From contig QAOA01004335.1 in NCBI GenBank assembly GCA_003255065.1, positions 13,792-77,791 on the forward strand: DNA of 64,000 bases, written 5' to 3'. Shown here one piece after another: positions 14,901-27,400 of this stretch. Both the position numbers and the translations under genes were made by a program. The notes beneath the pieces were generated by a model. It ran no database searches and was not told the origin of the DNA. It worked only from the letters and a program-made list of their open reading frames with translations. Source of the DNA: Cercis canadensis. Lineage: Eukaryota > Streptophyta > Magnoliopsida > Fabales > Fabaceae. The first letter of the stretch is position 1. Every line of letters begins with the position of its first letter.

Positions 14901-15756
14901 GAAGTTATTCCAATCATAAATGAATAAAATATGACTCTACTGCCTTGCAAGAGTAGGTTAAGACAATAAGCAAAATCATCACATGGTTGAAGAAAGAAAA
15001 AAAGTTCACACCCTGAGTTTGACGCCATCCCAAGTGGAGACCACGATATTGATCGAACACAACACTGATCATCTCGAGACAAACACATAGGCAAGAGGCA
15101 TCCAGAGAGTAAATCTGCACCGCAATTATAAGTTGAACATGTAATGGAATGTTAATACATCGTGGTTGACACTAAATTTGTGGCACAAGAGTCACAAGTT
15201 GAACCTCTTACTAAAAATTTCATGCAGTGCAAGATTACAGCTCATAGTAGTAAAAGTGCTTTGCTGTTTTCCCATGCAACTGGATGAAATAAGTTATTGT
15301 TTCGAAGTTGCAACAATGGCAGCGCACAGAGAAGAACATATATACCTTTTCTTTCAATCACCCCAATGGGAGGAGGTTCACTAGCGGTGATTGTAATTAA
15401 ACCACGTGGCCCAAAAGGCACTGTTGGTCTCTGAAAAGGAAAAATAAAACAAATTAATTCTTTAACAAAATCTTATAGTATAAAATTGAAGATATTCTAC
15501 AGACCACAAGACAAACAGGGAGGAAGGGAGCGAGAGAGGGGGACACGTGTTATAGGAGAAACCACAAAATTTGAAATGGTTTTAGAATTTGAGAGATCAC
15601 ATAAGCAAGCTGAAACTAAGTATGAGGTAGTTTTGGTACCAGAATAGTAACAAGGTTGCCGGAAGCGACAGCGATTAAGTTGTCCTCAGACCAGGCAATA
15701 GCATTTGGGTATGAAGGCGAACCCCAGAGAATTGCAGCCTGGAAAGGAGGTGCCAT
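8909..15756 (-). CDS. TFIIIC-90-like WD40 protein with C-terminal zinc ribbon (general transcription factor 3C polypeptide 4 family)
   Basis: Sixteen coding exons: 15640-15756, 15346-15430, 15012-15114, 14779-14863, 14587-14673, 14386-14462, 14122-14236, 13588-14033, 12979-13060, 12700-12876, 12575-12628, 11804-11896, 11632-11700, 10686-10732, 9815-10534, 8909-9287. They sum to 2736 bases, an unbroken frame of 911 residues. The start MAPPFQAAIL is the first in-frame Met. WD-type repeats are visible: ISWSPLG, LLAVCTTEGHVKVYRPP, LLAVGAKSGKISFWR, LLATGSSDGSVRVWLG. The last exon carries the putative TFIIIC zinc finger: C798-x2-C801, C815, C833, C840, C848, C850-C851 and a final CPFC. Family members bind Pol III promoters as part of TFIIIC in the nucleus. 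The length fits the Arabidopsis homologue At3g49400 (about 890 residues, recalled). The GTGTATG donors of exons 6 and 12, and the exon 15 acceptor at 10534, were chosen to keep frame. Confidence 0.87.
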
Positions 15757-15769
15757 TCTGATCTAAGGG

Positions 15770-15799
15770 TCACAGTCACAGTCACAGTCACAGTCACAG
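15770..15799 (-). repeat. Five tandem CTGTGA hexamers in the leader of the TFIIIC-like gene
   Basis: Five copies of TCACAG on the plus strand (CTGTGA on the coding strand) lie 14 bases upstream of the TFIIIC-like start codon, so they probably sit in its 5' leader or core promoter. Copy number may vary between individuals. Confidence 0.9.
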
Positions 15800-17116
15800 T
15801 GAGTGTGCGGTGTGAATGGTGGCGTTTCGAACTCCCAAGTTGGAGGGAAATTTATGTAAAAGAAAAAATATGAGAATAGAGAAAACGAAAAATAGGGAAA
15901 GGGATCGAACCCAGGTCAAGGATGATTTAGAAGAGGAACTTGGACTTGGCGGCGTGGCGGTGGCGGGTAGACAGCATCAGAGACAGAACCCTAGTTCGAA
16001 TCCCCTCGTCGCCACAACCTATGTTATAATAAGGCCAAGCAAGAGTAAACGACATAGCGCTCAGCCCTAAAATGCGCACCGCACGCCTTTTATCAATGCT
16101 CTTTTAGGAAAGCGTTTTTCACCTCTCTTTCCGTTTTGCTGCCCAACTTTTCATTTTTTGGCGAAAGTTTTGCTGCCAACTTAATTGTAGGAAGGAATGG
16201 TTAGGTGAAATAAAGTTTGAAAGCAATGAAAAGTATATTTGATAGTCATTTTGGAATATTTATCCCCGTATAAAATGATAATTTCATTTTAAATTTATAT
16301 GTAATATGTAAAAGATACAGAATTAAATTTTATTGTACAGTATACCTGCTCAACATTGTTAGTGTTATTATGACGCTATTATTAATGACTTAAATATTTT
16401 ATGAAAATTCTAAATATACATTATAATAGAAAAATATTCTATCCGTGGAGTCATGAGCAAACTTGTCAAAATTTGGCATGGCTTACCCAGAAATCAATTA
16501 ATGATAATCTTTGCACAATTACCTTTCAAAAGGAATGGGGATTGATTATTGATTCTTCCCGATGAGATGTTCATATGATTACCTTGCAGGTACAGGCCCC
16601 ATAATCCACCATCATTTAAAAGTGAATCTAGATGGGTTATAAGAGTATTATTACTTAATAGAAGTATTATTTCACTAATAAAACAGTGTTTTTCCGTTCA
16701 AATATAATAATTATTATTATTATCAGTAACCAGTAGTGTAAATTCAGGACCAATAACAGGAGTACAATATAAGAGTGAAATAGCCACGTCTAAAATTATG
16801 CACAAAATTTCCAGAATCTACTAGAAGGGCTTAGCACACAATCCATCCAAAAAAGTAGAACAGAGAGACTAGTATCTTATCCAAACTTCATGTTTAAAAG
16901 AAACATCGAACATGAAATCCTGAATGTAGTGGCATCAAGCTAAATATGTCATGCACAATGGCCAAACCGATTACATCCCAATACATAATTGTCAATAACA
17001 CGGCCCTAGTTCAATTCCATGAAACCAATTTAACCAACAATTCCGACACCGTCTGAAACTTCCCAGAATTGCTAACTAGTACGTTCAGAGAAGATACTGA
17101 CGCAGTTGCAAGGGTA

Positions 17117-20100
17117 TCAACCACTACCTGACCGCACCTGCAAAAACCATCGTGCTCCTCTAGTTAGATGCCTTAAAAATCTCAATATATCACACATGCG
17201 CAAACAAAATAAAGAGCAAATAACAACTAAAACATGCATGACGTACTACACTTCTCTGGTCAACAATATTACGGCTTAAATGCACCAATCATACAGAATT
17301 TCATTCCTTACTTTTTTTCTCCCCTCTTTGCTAAGCAACATACTACAATTTCATTCCTCACTAGAAATCAGAGAATGAGCCTCCATGTCCATTTTACAGA
17401 AGGCTTCTGTTTTAGTTTATCACTTTCATATGTTCAATAGTCTTGACTAATTCCAAATTAGCAAACCATTAGTCTGAAACAGAAGAGGAAAAGGTGTATA
17501 TAATAGGAATGATATAATGATTTGTTGAAAATATTTTCAATTTTAACTTTTTAAGTCATGTTCTCTACTTAATTACATGTTTGTGGACATGGTCTCTATC
17601 ATTTAATTCAATAGTTCCAGTACCTGGCGTGGAGACCCAGATCTTGATCTTGATCGTGATCGTGATCTTGGCCTGCATAATTAAATAAACAGATAAATTA
17701 CATGAACAATGCTGGATCACACAACCACAAAACCATTTTTTAACAATTGTAAGCTTCATATACCTGGAAGGCTTAATAGGTGATGCTGATCTGGATCTTG
17801 ATGGTGATCTCGAGACAGATCGCTCCAACGACTTACTGCAGTATGAGAGAACATGACTCCAAAAATAAAAGAATGTTTGAAAGAACAATGAAAAATAAAA
17901 GATAGTGACAACACCTTCTAATTCTTTTGGGACTTCTGCTTCTGCTGCGGCTTCTGCTGCGGCTCCTTGATGGACTACTCTCATACTTCCTCACCTGAAC
18001 AAACATCACTCGAGATTATTGCTCAAGACTTCCAAGGCCGCTCTCCACAAACATTTCTCACACAAACTAGGTAACAATCCAGCACTTTAGAGCTTCATGT
18101 GCAATCATTTTTTTGTTCCCATTAGATAAATATAGCTAGATTTTCTCGCTGGGGATATGGGGGATGGGGATCCTTTTTGGGAGATCCCTGGACCAGTTGT
18201 GTTGTGTGTTTGTGTACATGCAATCATTTATTTATATACAACAAGAAGAGAAAAAAATAAAACGTGCAGGATTTACGAGTCAAAATGTTCTGAGTTTGAA
18301 GGGGGCTATAATATACACAAAATAGTTAACAAATGGTCCCTGATGTACAAAAACCAGAAATGAAATATTTTACATGTGAGAGTAGAAAGTTGTTTACCCG
18401 AATAAAAGCTCTTGCCCAAGGATTTCTAAACTCAGTGTCATCCAGTTTCCGAATCTGGGGAACAGAAGATATGTCATTGAAAGGGGAAAAAAAAAAAAAN
18501 AAAAAAAAAAAAAAAAAAAAAAAAGCAATTCTGGTAATATTCAACCAAATACAATTCAATTGTATTTCTCAACATACAGCGTATTTCATGTCGTCGAAAC
18601 TAGTGTAGTCAACAATGCCAAAAGTACCTGAACAGGCAGCAAGTCTATGAGTGGATATTCACACAAACTCTAAAAATATTGTTACCATAAAAATAAGCAC
18701 TTAACCATAGAATAAATGAGCTAACATCACAACTTACTCCTATCTAAACATAATTATTCATCTTAAGAAAAAGGTGGGTAGAGAGGAAAAAAAAAAAGGA
18801 GGGGGGGACTGTGGAGAGAGAGATAAAGAGAAAGAACATGGTCAAAGCACAAACCAAATGTATACCTTCACTGTCACGGGAAACCTCAGCAAAACACACG
18901 TCACCAGCCTTTCGCATATGATCCTGAAATCAGATGTTCAAGACATAAATAATACGGTGATAGAGATTGAGTCTTTGTAAATTGTAATTTTGTTTAGGTG
19001 GAACATTCCAATACCTTCAAATCTTGCCAGGATGCAGAAGATGGGAGTCCACGAACAATAACTGTAGGTCAAACATGGATATAGTTAACAACAAACTATA
19101 CCTTCAAGAAACATATTAGAAAAAGTCACAGGCTTCGATTGAATTTCTCATACAACAGTTATCTGTACTCAAAATCATTAAAAGAAGAAAAAAGAAAAAT
19201 ACATGCCAAACAATTTTTTTAAAATGGTATAATCAAGAAAATGACATTGATGGTATCATCATTCCAAAGTTCTAAGCTTGACCGATGCACACAAAAATTT
19301 CAATTGTTCAAGAAAAATGTTTGATGGGTATAAAATGTATAATCATGGCCAAAACACTCAGTAGTCTCGAGGGAAAAAAATCATCTAGCATATACTCCTG
19401 ATCCTTTTCCCTATGAAAGAAAGAAACATATCCTCTTAAGAGGCACACCTCGATATTCAGAATGGCGTGAGATGCCAAAACGGCCCCCACCACCACCACC
19501 ACCACCGCTGCCGCCACCGCCGCTGCCACCATAACCGCGGCGATCGCTTGATGATGGCCCTCTACCACCATGGGCAAGCTCCACCTACAACAAGAACAGA
19601 TGAGATACACCTCAAAGGAAAGTGTGGACCACAGAAGATACAGTTGGAACTGCTCATTACCCTTAATCGACACCCATCAAAGTTGTAGCCATCACGACCC
19701 CGGATAGCTTCTTCTGCATCTCGAGCATTGTCAAACTAAAAGCCCAGCAAACAAGAAATAATAAAAAAAATATAGATTTTTTGTTTCTGGAAAAATAAGG
19801 GAAACCAATTGCACATGAAAGTACAAGAACAAAGAGAGGAAAACTACCTCAACAAAACAATAACATGGAGGGCGAGGTGGAACCTTCAATTCAATATCCA
19901 AAATTCGACCATACTGTAGAGGAAATATCAATGAAACAAACTACATTAATGCAACTATCATCTACACCCATTAGACCCTTAACATCAGAATTTCCTTCAG
20001 ATCATCAGAAGATAGTGTTCCAAGTCCTAACCACTGTGACAAAATAATAATCAAGCTGAATATACACAACATAATGAACTGGATAAATCACATAAGAAAG

Positions 20101-20200
20101 ATCTCCATCAAACCTTGTAGAACAGGTCTTCGATTTCTGATTCCCTTATATCAGAAGGCAGATTGCCAACATAAATTGTGCGAGAAAAGCGACCACTCAT
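17117..20200 (-). CDS. SR34A: SR34a-type serine/arginine-rich splicing factor (SF2/ASF subfamily)
   Basis: Coding exons: 20114-20200, 19848-19913, 19661-19735, 19449-19584, 19015-19061, 18866-18923, 18578-18627, 18398-18454, 17915-17994, 17764-17835, 17624-17672, 17117-17137. They total 798 bases, 265 residues. RRM1 begins [17 protein letters not shown], with RNP1-like CYCFVEF. A Gly/Ser linker follows, built of GGT/GGC triplets. The pseudo-RRM has the diagnostic SWQDLKDHM heptad of SF2-type proteins. An RS tail ends the protein ([14 protein letters not shown], then [10 protein letters not shown], then [14 protein letters not shown]). Such proteins select splice sites in nuclear speckles and are tuned by RS phosphorylation. 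Reading past the 17624 donor would instead end in VLELLN, so the C-terminus is uncertain. A first leader exon lies near 21414-21560, joined by a 1.2 kb leader intron with its acceptor near 20229. The intron next to exon 18398-18454 contains the N at 18500. Confidence 0.9.
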
Positions 20201-22953
20201 ATTCAATAGAAGAGGTGATACAATTCCTCTGCAGAAAAAAGAAATGGAACCACATAAATAAAGAAACAACCTCTCACTTTCTGAAGTCATGCCTACTACT
20301 GAGATCTATAATTATCATCATAATTACTCTAATGACAACATCAAAAGTAAATAAAAACCAAAACTATGAAGCAAACCAAGAGAGCAATCCTCGAGGTGAG
20401 CCGTGCTCCACAAGCTCCATAGCTCATTTGCTCCAAGATGCTCCAAAGCTATAACAATATTGAAATAAAATTTGATCTCCCCATGCTTTCCAGAATATTA
20501 GCAGGTATAGATCTTCTGAGAGTGAGCAAGAATCTCCAATTATTTAAAAAAACAACCATAAGTCCACCCCGATTCTCCCACTCCCTCTCTATATCCCTAT
20601 GTTTGATTGCAAAGCTCATATTTGTCCAAGCGCTGGTCATCTATCATAAAGAAAGCATTGGTGTCATGAGATCAGGTAAGATTGACATATACTGAAGCAT
20701 TTACCTTACTCAGCTCTCTTTAACAGCATTGAAAAACCAACCCTGGCAAAAACGTAACATAACCCCTAATTGAATACACTAGCTAATACAACTTGATGTC
20801 CAGGGAAAGTAGTGGAACTTCATTTCTTTAGCCACCCTAACTGAAATTCTTTAAAGAAGACAAATAATATTGCTCATGACAAACGAATCTAGACTGAAAT
20901 TCGATTTTTACCCTTTGTTTGAGGTATCATTCTAACCCTGTGAAAGTCGTTAGTTAGAAAGGATAAGGAATGGCATCAATGCATAGATATCGCAGATTGC
21001 TGGTAACCAGGTTCTTCAACCTCTCATAAATATTTCATCCTAGTACACGACACAATCAAATCAGCTATTTTGGAGATTGCCTGACTATAAATTAGAAACC
21101 CACCATAAAAAAAGGTAAGGAGAATTATAAATTAAAACATAATGCAGACTACAATTGGTTCAACGAAGCAATGAGAACCAGTCTGGGGAGGAGACTGAAA
21201 ACTGGAATAAGGGACTCAAGAAAACACAATCTTCAGGATGTGCCAACAATGACCAATCTCAGGCACGCAAGTCCAACATGGGATAACATTTCCACGCTTA
21301 CCAATCAAATAATTTCAAAACCCTAATTGAACACTTCGTCATCTATAATGCTACACTACACATACATGCAATTAGAAGAATCTGAAAGGGATAATTCGAT
21401 GAACGCCATACCGAAGATGAGAGCTTGACTTGAAGCCTACACCGCCAAATCGACCAAGTCCCTTCGTGAAGCGAGATCAGCTCAGGTAGAAGTTGAAGCT
21501 AGCGAACAAGATCTTCCCCAGGGTAAATTGGTGGGTAAGGCAAGGTCTAGGGTTGAAGAAGGCAATGGACAATTTATGGATCCGAGTCTCTTTTGGGCCT
21601 GAATGGACCCGAGTCCAATGGCCAGTAACTGACTGTCAGAACTGATTTGGGCCTATACCTTTTCAGCCATTGGGCTGCACCTTCCGAACAGCCTACTTTC
21701 ACCCAGAATAAATATAAATTATTTTTTTTTTCTAAATAAATTATTTTTTTATATACTCTAGTGCGGGTCTTGTCTCTATGGTTTGTATGAATTATGATGC
21801 CCAAACAAAATAATAATATTTGATTTAAAATAAAAATAAAAAAAATTAAAATTCAGCAATAACACATTTTAAATGTAATATATTTTTTTTAATTGATCAT
21901 AAATTAAATATGAAAAAGATCTAAATTAATATGAAAAAAAAATAAGAGAGATAAAAAATATTCCTACTCGTCAATTGATTTCATTAATAATTAAAATTAA
22001 ACCTTTTAGTATATTGTAACCTACAGAATTTAACCTCCTATCAAAATATCTAAATTAATACAACATAAACAAATGAGTAATAAAAGATAGAAAATGAGGT
22101 ATAGGAGAATTTTAAATTTTTTTTGGGTTTTGTCAAGTAAGTTGGCTAATATATTAGCATTTAGGGAAATGCTAGCTAAGTTTTGGGGGCTTGTTACATA
22201 TAGCATTATAGTGTGTAGTATTTAGGTGAGAACATTTTTGTATTCTAGTTTAACCCATTGAGAGACAAATGTAAGGTGCTTAATTGTGTTCTATGGTCTT
22301 TTATATAATTGACTGCATATATTTTTTAGTCTCATTGTTACTTAAACCCAGTTAACAAATTAATTAATTTTCTTTCTAGTATCAACTATATTCACTCATT
22401 TATCTTTAAATAATTACCACAAAAATTAAAGTAAATATGAATATTTTTCCAACATAATAATCTATTAAAATTTATAAATTTTATTGCAAATTTTTTAGTC
22501 TTGTTGTTGCATGTTTTGTTTTTTGAAAATGGAACAAAATAAATTGATGAATTGGCAATACATATCATCTTCATTATGGGATTTTGATTTTAAATTTAAA
22601 ATTATTATTCTACTATTTTGAATTTCAAATTTAATAAGGGATATTGGACAATTATCTTTTTAAATTATTATTGAATTAATATACTTGTATGTGAATCCAA
22701 TTCATTCTCTTAATTATTTTGTTAATTTATTTATAAATTCTAAATTATTATTGAATTAAATTTTTTTTAATGAGTCACTTGTCATATGTTAAGGCCATGT
22801 CTTCTCCTTTTATATATACTAGTATTGGTCCACGAGTGCAGGCGTGATGGAGGCATGCAATATAGAATAATAATTCATGTGAAGAATTATTATATAAAAT
22901 ATATCATAAACAAAAACTAATATTTGGCCTACTAGAGGCTACACAATAGGAGT

Positions 22954-23170
22954 TAGGGATATAATCGATTTGGTTAGGTTTAGTTTACACCCTAAACCAA
23001 CACCAAACCGACCAAACCATATCGGTTCGGTTCGGTTTATTTTTTTATTTTTCTTCATTGAAACCGATAACCTAATTGAACCCCTTGATTTTTTTTAAAA
23101 TAAAACTGAGAACCGGACTGACACCATCGGTCCAGTTCGGTCGGTTTGACTAGTTTTGCTTACACCCCTA
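22954..23170. mobile_element. hAT-type MITE, 217 bp, with perfect 8-bp target duplication
   Basis: The left end reads TAGGGATATAA and the reverse complement of the right end reads TAGGGGTGTAA (9 of 11 match). The direct repeat ATAGGAGT flanks both sides (22946-22953 and 23171-23178), and an 8-bp duplication is the hAT hallmark. The inner part is full of GGTTCGGTTT-like motifs in both orientations and could fold back. It has no coding capacity, so it was moved by a transposase encoded elsewhere. Confidence 0.85.
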
Positions 23171-23613
23171 ATAGGAGTAACCTATCCCCTCCCCTCCCTA
23201 ATTCATGTTGTGAAGCTAGAATAAGTCATACCTCAAGTGACTGAGAGTGACAATCATTGTGAATGTGAAGGGAAGCAATAACAATGAGGCAAAGGGATGA
23301 CAACCCTATTAAGTCCTATTTATATTAAACTTATAAGGAGGCACAACATAAACCCTAAATATCACATTCAAAATTTAAATTCCTAATTCATTGTGGTTAT
23401 AATTATAAGGAGACAATTACAAAAATCAAAATTCATTGAAAATAATTTAAGAAAATCAATGCAAAATAACTTAAATTTCTCCAATCAGAAAATGCCTTGA
23501 TTGAATTTATTAAATACATTGAATTTTCATTCAAAAATATTTATGTTATTATATTTTACCTAACTAAGGAAGTTAATTTTAAGCAAAAAGCATGGTCGTA
23601 GAACACTCCTTAT

Positions 23614-23806
23614 CTACCAATAAAGTGTTAGCTCAGTGAAAGCAGACTAAGCCTTAAAACGTTTTAGGCCAAAGGTCATGAGTTCAAATTCTTGGAGTTG
23701 CACTTATTAGGAGGAATTTACTGATTACTGCTTCCGTCCCAAATATAGATTAATCTCATATCCAAAAAGTGTGGGAATACTTTGGGTGTAAACCAAAAAA
23801 AAAAAA
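23614..23806 (+). mobile_element. tRNA-derived SINE with A-tail and perfect 12-bp target duplication
   Basis: Direct repeats AACACTCCTTAT lie at 23602-23613 and 23807-23818. The element between them starts with a tRNA-like head. A Pol III A box (TAGCTCAGTGA, 23629-23639) and a B box (GAGTTCAAATTC, 23680-23691) are spaced as in tRNA genes. It ends in a run of A. These are the marks of a short interspersed element copied by LINE machinery. The perfect duplication suggests a fairly recent insertion. Confidence 0.85.
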
Positions 23807-24432
23807 AACACTCCTTATTTGAGTTGTATTTCGATATCACAACTTTTTTTTAAAATATTTACATACATCTGTGGGACAGACATTAAAAAACTGAGACTTT
23901 GAATTTGTTACAAGCACAAATTCCCACCAAAATAAGGCCATAATGGACACCACGTACATAAAAGAGATGTGCAGCAGTGCTGTACCAAACATAAACAAAT
24001 TGGATTACAAATATCGTACTACAAGTCTACAATTACTTGAGACAGTAGAATAAAATTCAACTTCGAAACTTCATTCTTGAGCTCCAATTAAGGAAGAGGC
24101 TAATCTTTTTCATTTTTTTTCCATATTTTTTGTAATGTGTATGTTACAACAAAAATGCCTTTGAAAGTATTAAGTATAAGGGGAGAAAAAAGATATGAGT
24201 TTTGTGGTTCATGGAGAATTAACCCAAAACTAATAAAAGAATAGATTTAAATACACATTTCCTCATATCAAAGGTAGCATTGTCATATGTGTGATTCCTC
24301 ATATCAAAGGTAGCATTGTGATATGTGTGTCGCCTAAGCATGTACCCTATACCTCTCCATCCGAAAGAAATTGTGGAAAAAAATTGAATGCTGTTAAGAG
24401 TGGCAAATATGTTAGGACATGCATACCCAGTT

Positions 24433-27400
24433 CTAGTCATTTGGATCCATTTCCTCGTCTTGATCCCAGGGGCTAGTCTGATTGTTTTTGCCACCGTTTT
24501 TGTCAAATTCCGATTCATCAACAAAATCATTACTTTCATAATCTGGCAACCCGTCATCTTCCAGTTTAGTCCCTTCTTTCCCCAATGAACCAGCTTCATT
24601 AGCATGCTGCATCCATTTAGGGCATTCATCTTCATCCCCAAACAGAAACCGGCCATCCTCCCCTTTGACACGATTAACAACCTTGGCAGATGTTACTCTA
24701 CAAGAGCATTCTGGAAGCGGATGGGAAAGGAACATCGCTGGTTTTGACAGGAGAGATTGCCTTATGAGGCCTTCTTCAGTCAAACTTTTGTTAAGATGCT
24801 CCTGCACTAAAATTGTCCAGTTATGTTTGGGATGGTACAAATTTTCACGGGTGATGTTGAAAACTTTTGCAATCGTTTTCCTGTAACAAAAGACCAGATA
24901 AATGTCACAACAGAATATTATTTATAACAGATCACCTTCAACAAAGAATGTTCAATTATTGGTTAAAAACGCATGCACACATGATTTCTAGAGAAGTTGC
25001 AAGTTGCAAAGTGTAAAGGAGAAGAAAAAGTCATCATGCTAAAATTTAGATGCAGAGGTATGCATAGAATTTACAAGGCATCAATAGATGCAAAGGTCAA
25101 GACAATGCAGGGTATTTTGAACAAGAAGAGTAGTTAATCACTATCCAGGTCCTTGTGTGGTGATATAGTTAGGTATAAGTAGTAAATAAAGTGCAAAACA
25201 CACAGTGGACATCGGTATGCATATCATGCAAATATCTACTTATTTGCCTTAATGCATGGCAAAAGTGCATCTAAAAAATAAAAAATGTCCAGGAAGTGCC
25301 AAAGTCATATCCCTAGCAATGTCCAATGCATGTGACAACAGAATTGTCTACTATTAACAACACGTATGCACATCAGCAACAGGAGACAGAAAAGTTGCAC
25401 GAGTGTTTGCATTTAGGTAAATTCTCAACACATGACATATAACCTCTCTAGAGAGCATTGCTTCTTGTGAAAGTGGAGAAAAAGGTATCTTAAACATGCC
25501 TCGTCTCCCTTACGCCTCCACCCCTTCCCTGAAAGCATCCAGCAACTATCCCATGTTTTGGAACTTATTCAACTAGTAACACTTATTTTGGTTCCTAATA
25601 GTTGGAAATAATGCATTTCAATGCTTTTCAGGAAATCGCATCTTTATATCATACCTCTCTTTTTTGGGTTTTTCTTGTGTTTTTTTTTTTTGAGGGGGGA
25701 TGTTGGTTACATGGTCTCACGTAGTTACTTAGGACCTCCCTCAAACTACCCAAAGCCCTTTAATAAGCATCATTGAATTAGTTCCAACTTCCAAGCATAT
25801 TTTACCTGTCTGGTCGGTATGTTCTAGAAGAAGCAGTCTCATAAAGTCGATGACCCATGACCAGGCTTGAAAAATCTGGCCATCCACTACCATCATTGTT
25901 ATATCCAGGAAAATACGCATCTGCTTCCAAAGAAACAATGTAATCAAGCGCATCCCAAAGTAACCTGTGTGCTTGCATCCTCAGATCCATAGGTGAAGGA
26001 TCGGGCTTCGTTGGAGTCTCAGTTATCCAACCATACCAGCCTTCCTTTTCATGCTGATAGATAGGTCTATCAGGAGGTGGAGGAAGAGGCCGAGGCCGAG
26101 GACCAGCCCTCTTCCATTCTTCTTTAAGTTGTTCTTCACTTTTTGAAGGAGGTGGTTGAAAAATATTCTGACGAAGAGGTGTTTCAGGTCCAACCAAGTC
26201 AGATAACTCTTTCTCACTACACAAGGAAGTACGATCCACTAAGTTGGTAAACATGGCCCGCAGAGGAATTAAAACACGTTGACCTCCAAATGTTTCAGAA
26301 CCAGCAAGGTATATAATTGTCTTGGAAGGATAGCCCATTGCCCGAAGGAGAATGCCAACCTGCAAAAGTCGCAATAACAAACCAACATTTAACCCCTCCA
26401 TAATGACATTATGAAATGCCAAAGTACAATGCATTATTATCCACAAAACTGGAAACAATACTCCCAAAAAAGTTGCTTTACTTATACATTTGTGATGGAA
26501 AATTTGGCTGCAAAGCAAAGGTAATAGAGTAGGGATTGAAGAGGATTGCTTCTATAGGAGTTTGAATAACACAAACAATAAGGAGTTTTAATAAATTCAA
26601 ATAAGAATGAATAGGAGGAATTATAAATGGCCACATAAAAAAGTCCTCTATCTGTCTAAAACTGGGTCCATTTGGACTGAATAGAGAATATACAGTATGT
26701 AATTCCATTTTCCGCAAAATTTGCAAAATCGGTTTTGAAAAAAGCAAAGACAGAAACTTCAGCCACATCATTTGCATGAACACATTTTATGACGTATAAG
26801 TCAATAAGTCATCGTGATTGCTGCCTCCTGCCTCAAGTGCACTCTGAGAAACTGAGAAGTTACATGATCAACCAAAAGTTGTATATTAGAAGTAAAGCTA
26901 TTTACTGAGATTTTGTATAAAAGTGAAATCATCAGATGTCTGGGTCAATAGAAATGGATTTTCTCTTAGTTGGGCGGTGATGGGTCATATATAATTTGTT
27001 AGTCAATAACTGATTATATGAATAACTGAAACCACATACACGTTTTTTCGCTGAGTTCATCTGATGCAATACCCTAGCTAAGTTCAGTGGGCAATATATC
27101 TTATTTTGAAGACATATTTGCAATAATTATTATGGAATGGGCTCGCCTCTAGCATTTACATTAAATGCTATCTTAAACAATATTGGATGACCCATTTCCT
27201 GGAACTGTCCAAAAAACATTCAGTGTTTGCATTTGTGTCAAAACATTATATTCAAGCCAATGGTTTTTGGATATATCCATTTTGAGTTAACGAATGCACA
27301 AGGACACTAACACATGGCATGCAAGCATGGCATCCATTCAGGACCAGTGTAAAATTGTATCAGGATTGTTTTGGCTCCTAAAGCCAACTTAATAGCCCAT

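Larger units (their letters stand above)
21600..24200. other. AT-rich spacer with two recognisable mobile elements
   Basis: No coding region is supported between the SR34a leader and the 3' end of the O-fucosyltransferase-like gene. The stretch holds a 217-bp hAT-type MITE and a tRNA-derived SINE, listed separately. The remainder is low-complexity A/T sequence. Confidence 0.65.

Noticed and set aside
15985..16000. B-box-like GTTCGAATCCC, possible tRNA gene
   Set aside because: No pairing T-stem, acceptor stem or A box could be placed around it, so a tRNA gene is not supported.
15816..16070. 84-residue plus-strand ORF divergent from the TFIIIC-like gene
   Set aside because: The composition is low-complexity and basic, with no family features. 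It lies in the promoter of the neighbouring gene.
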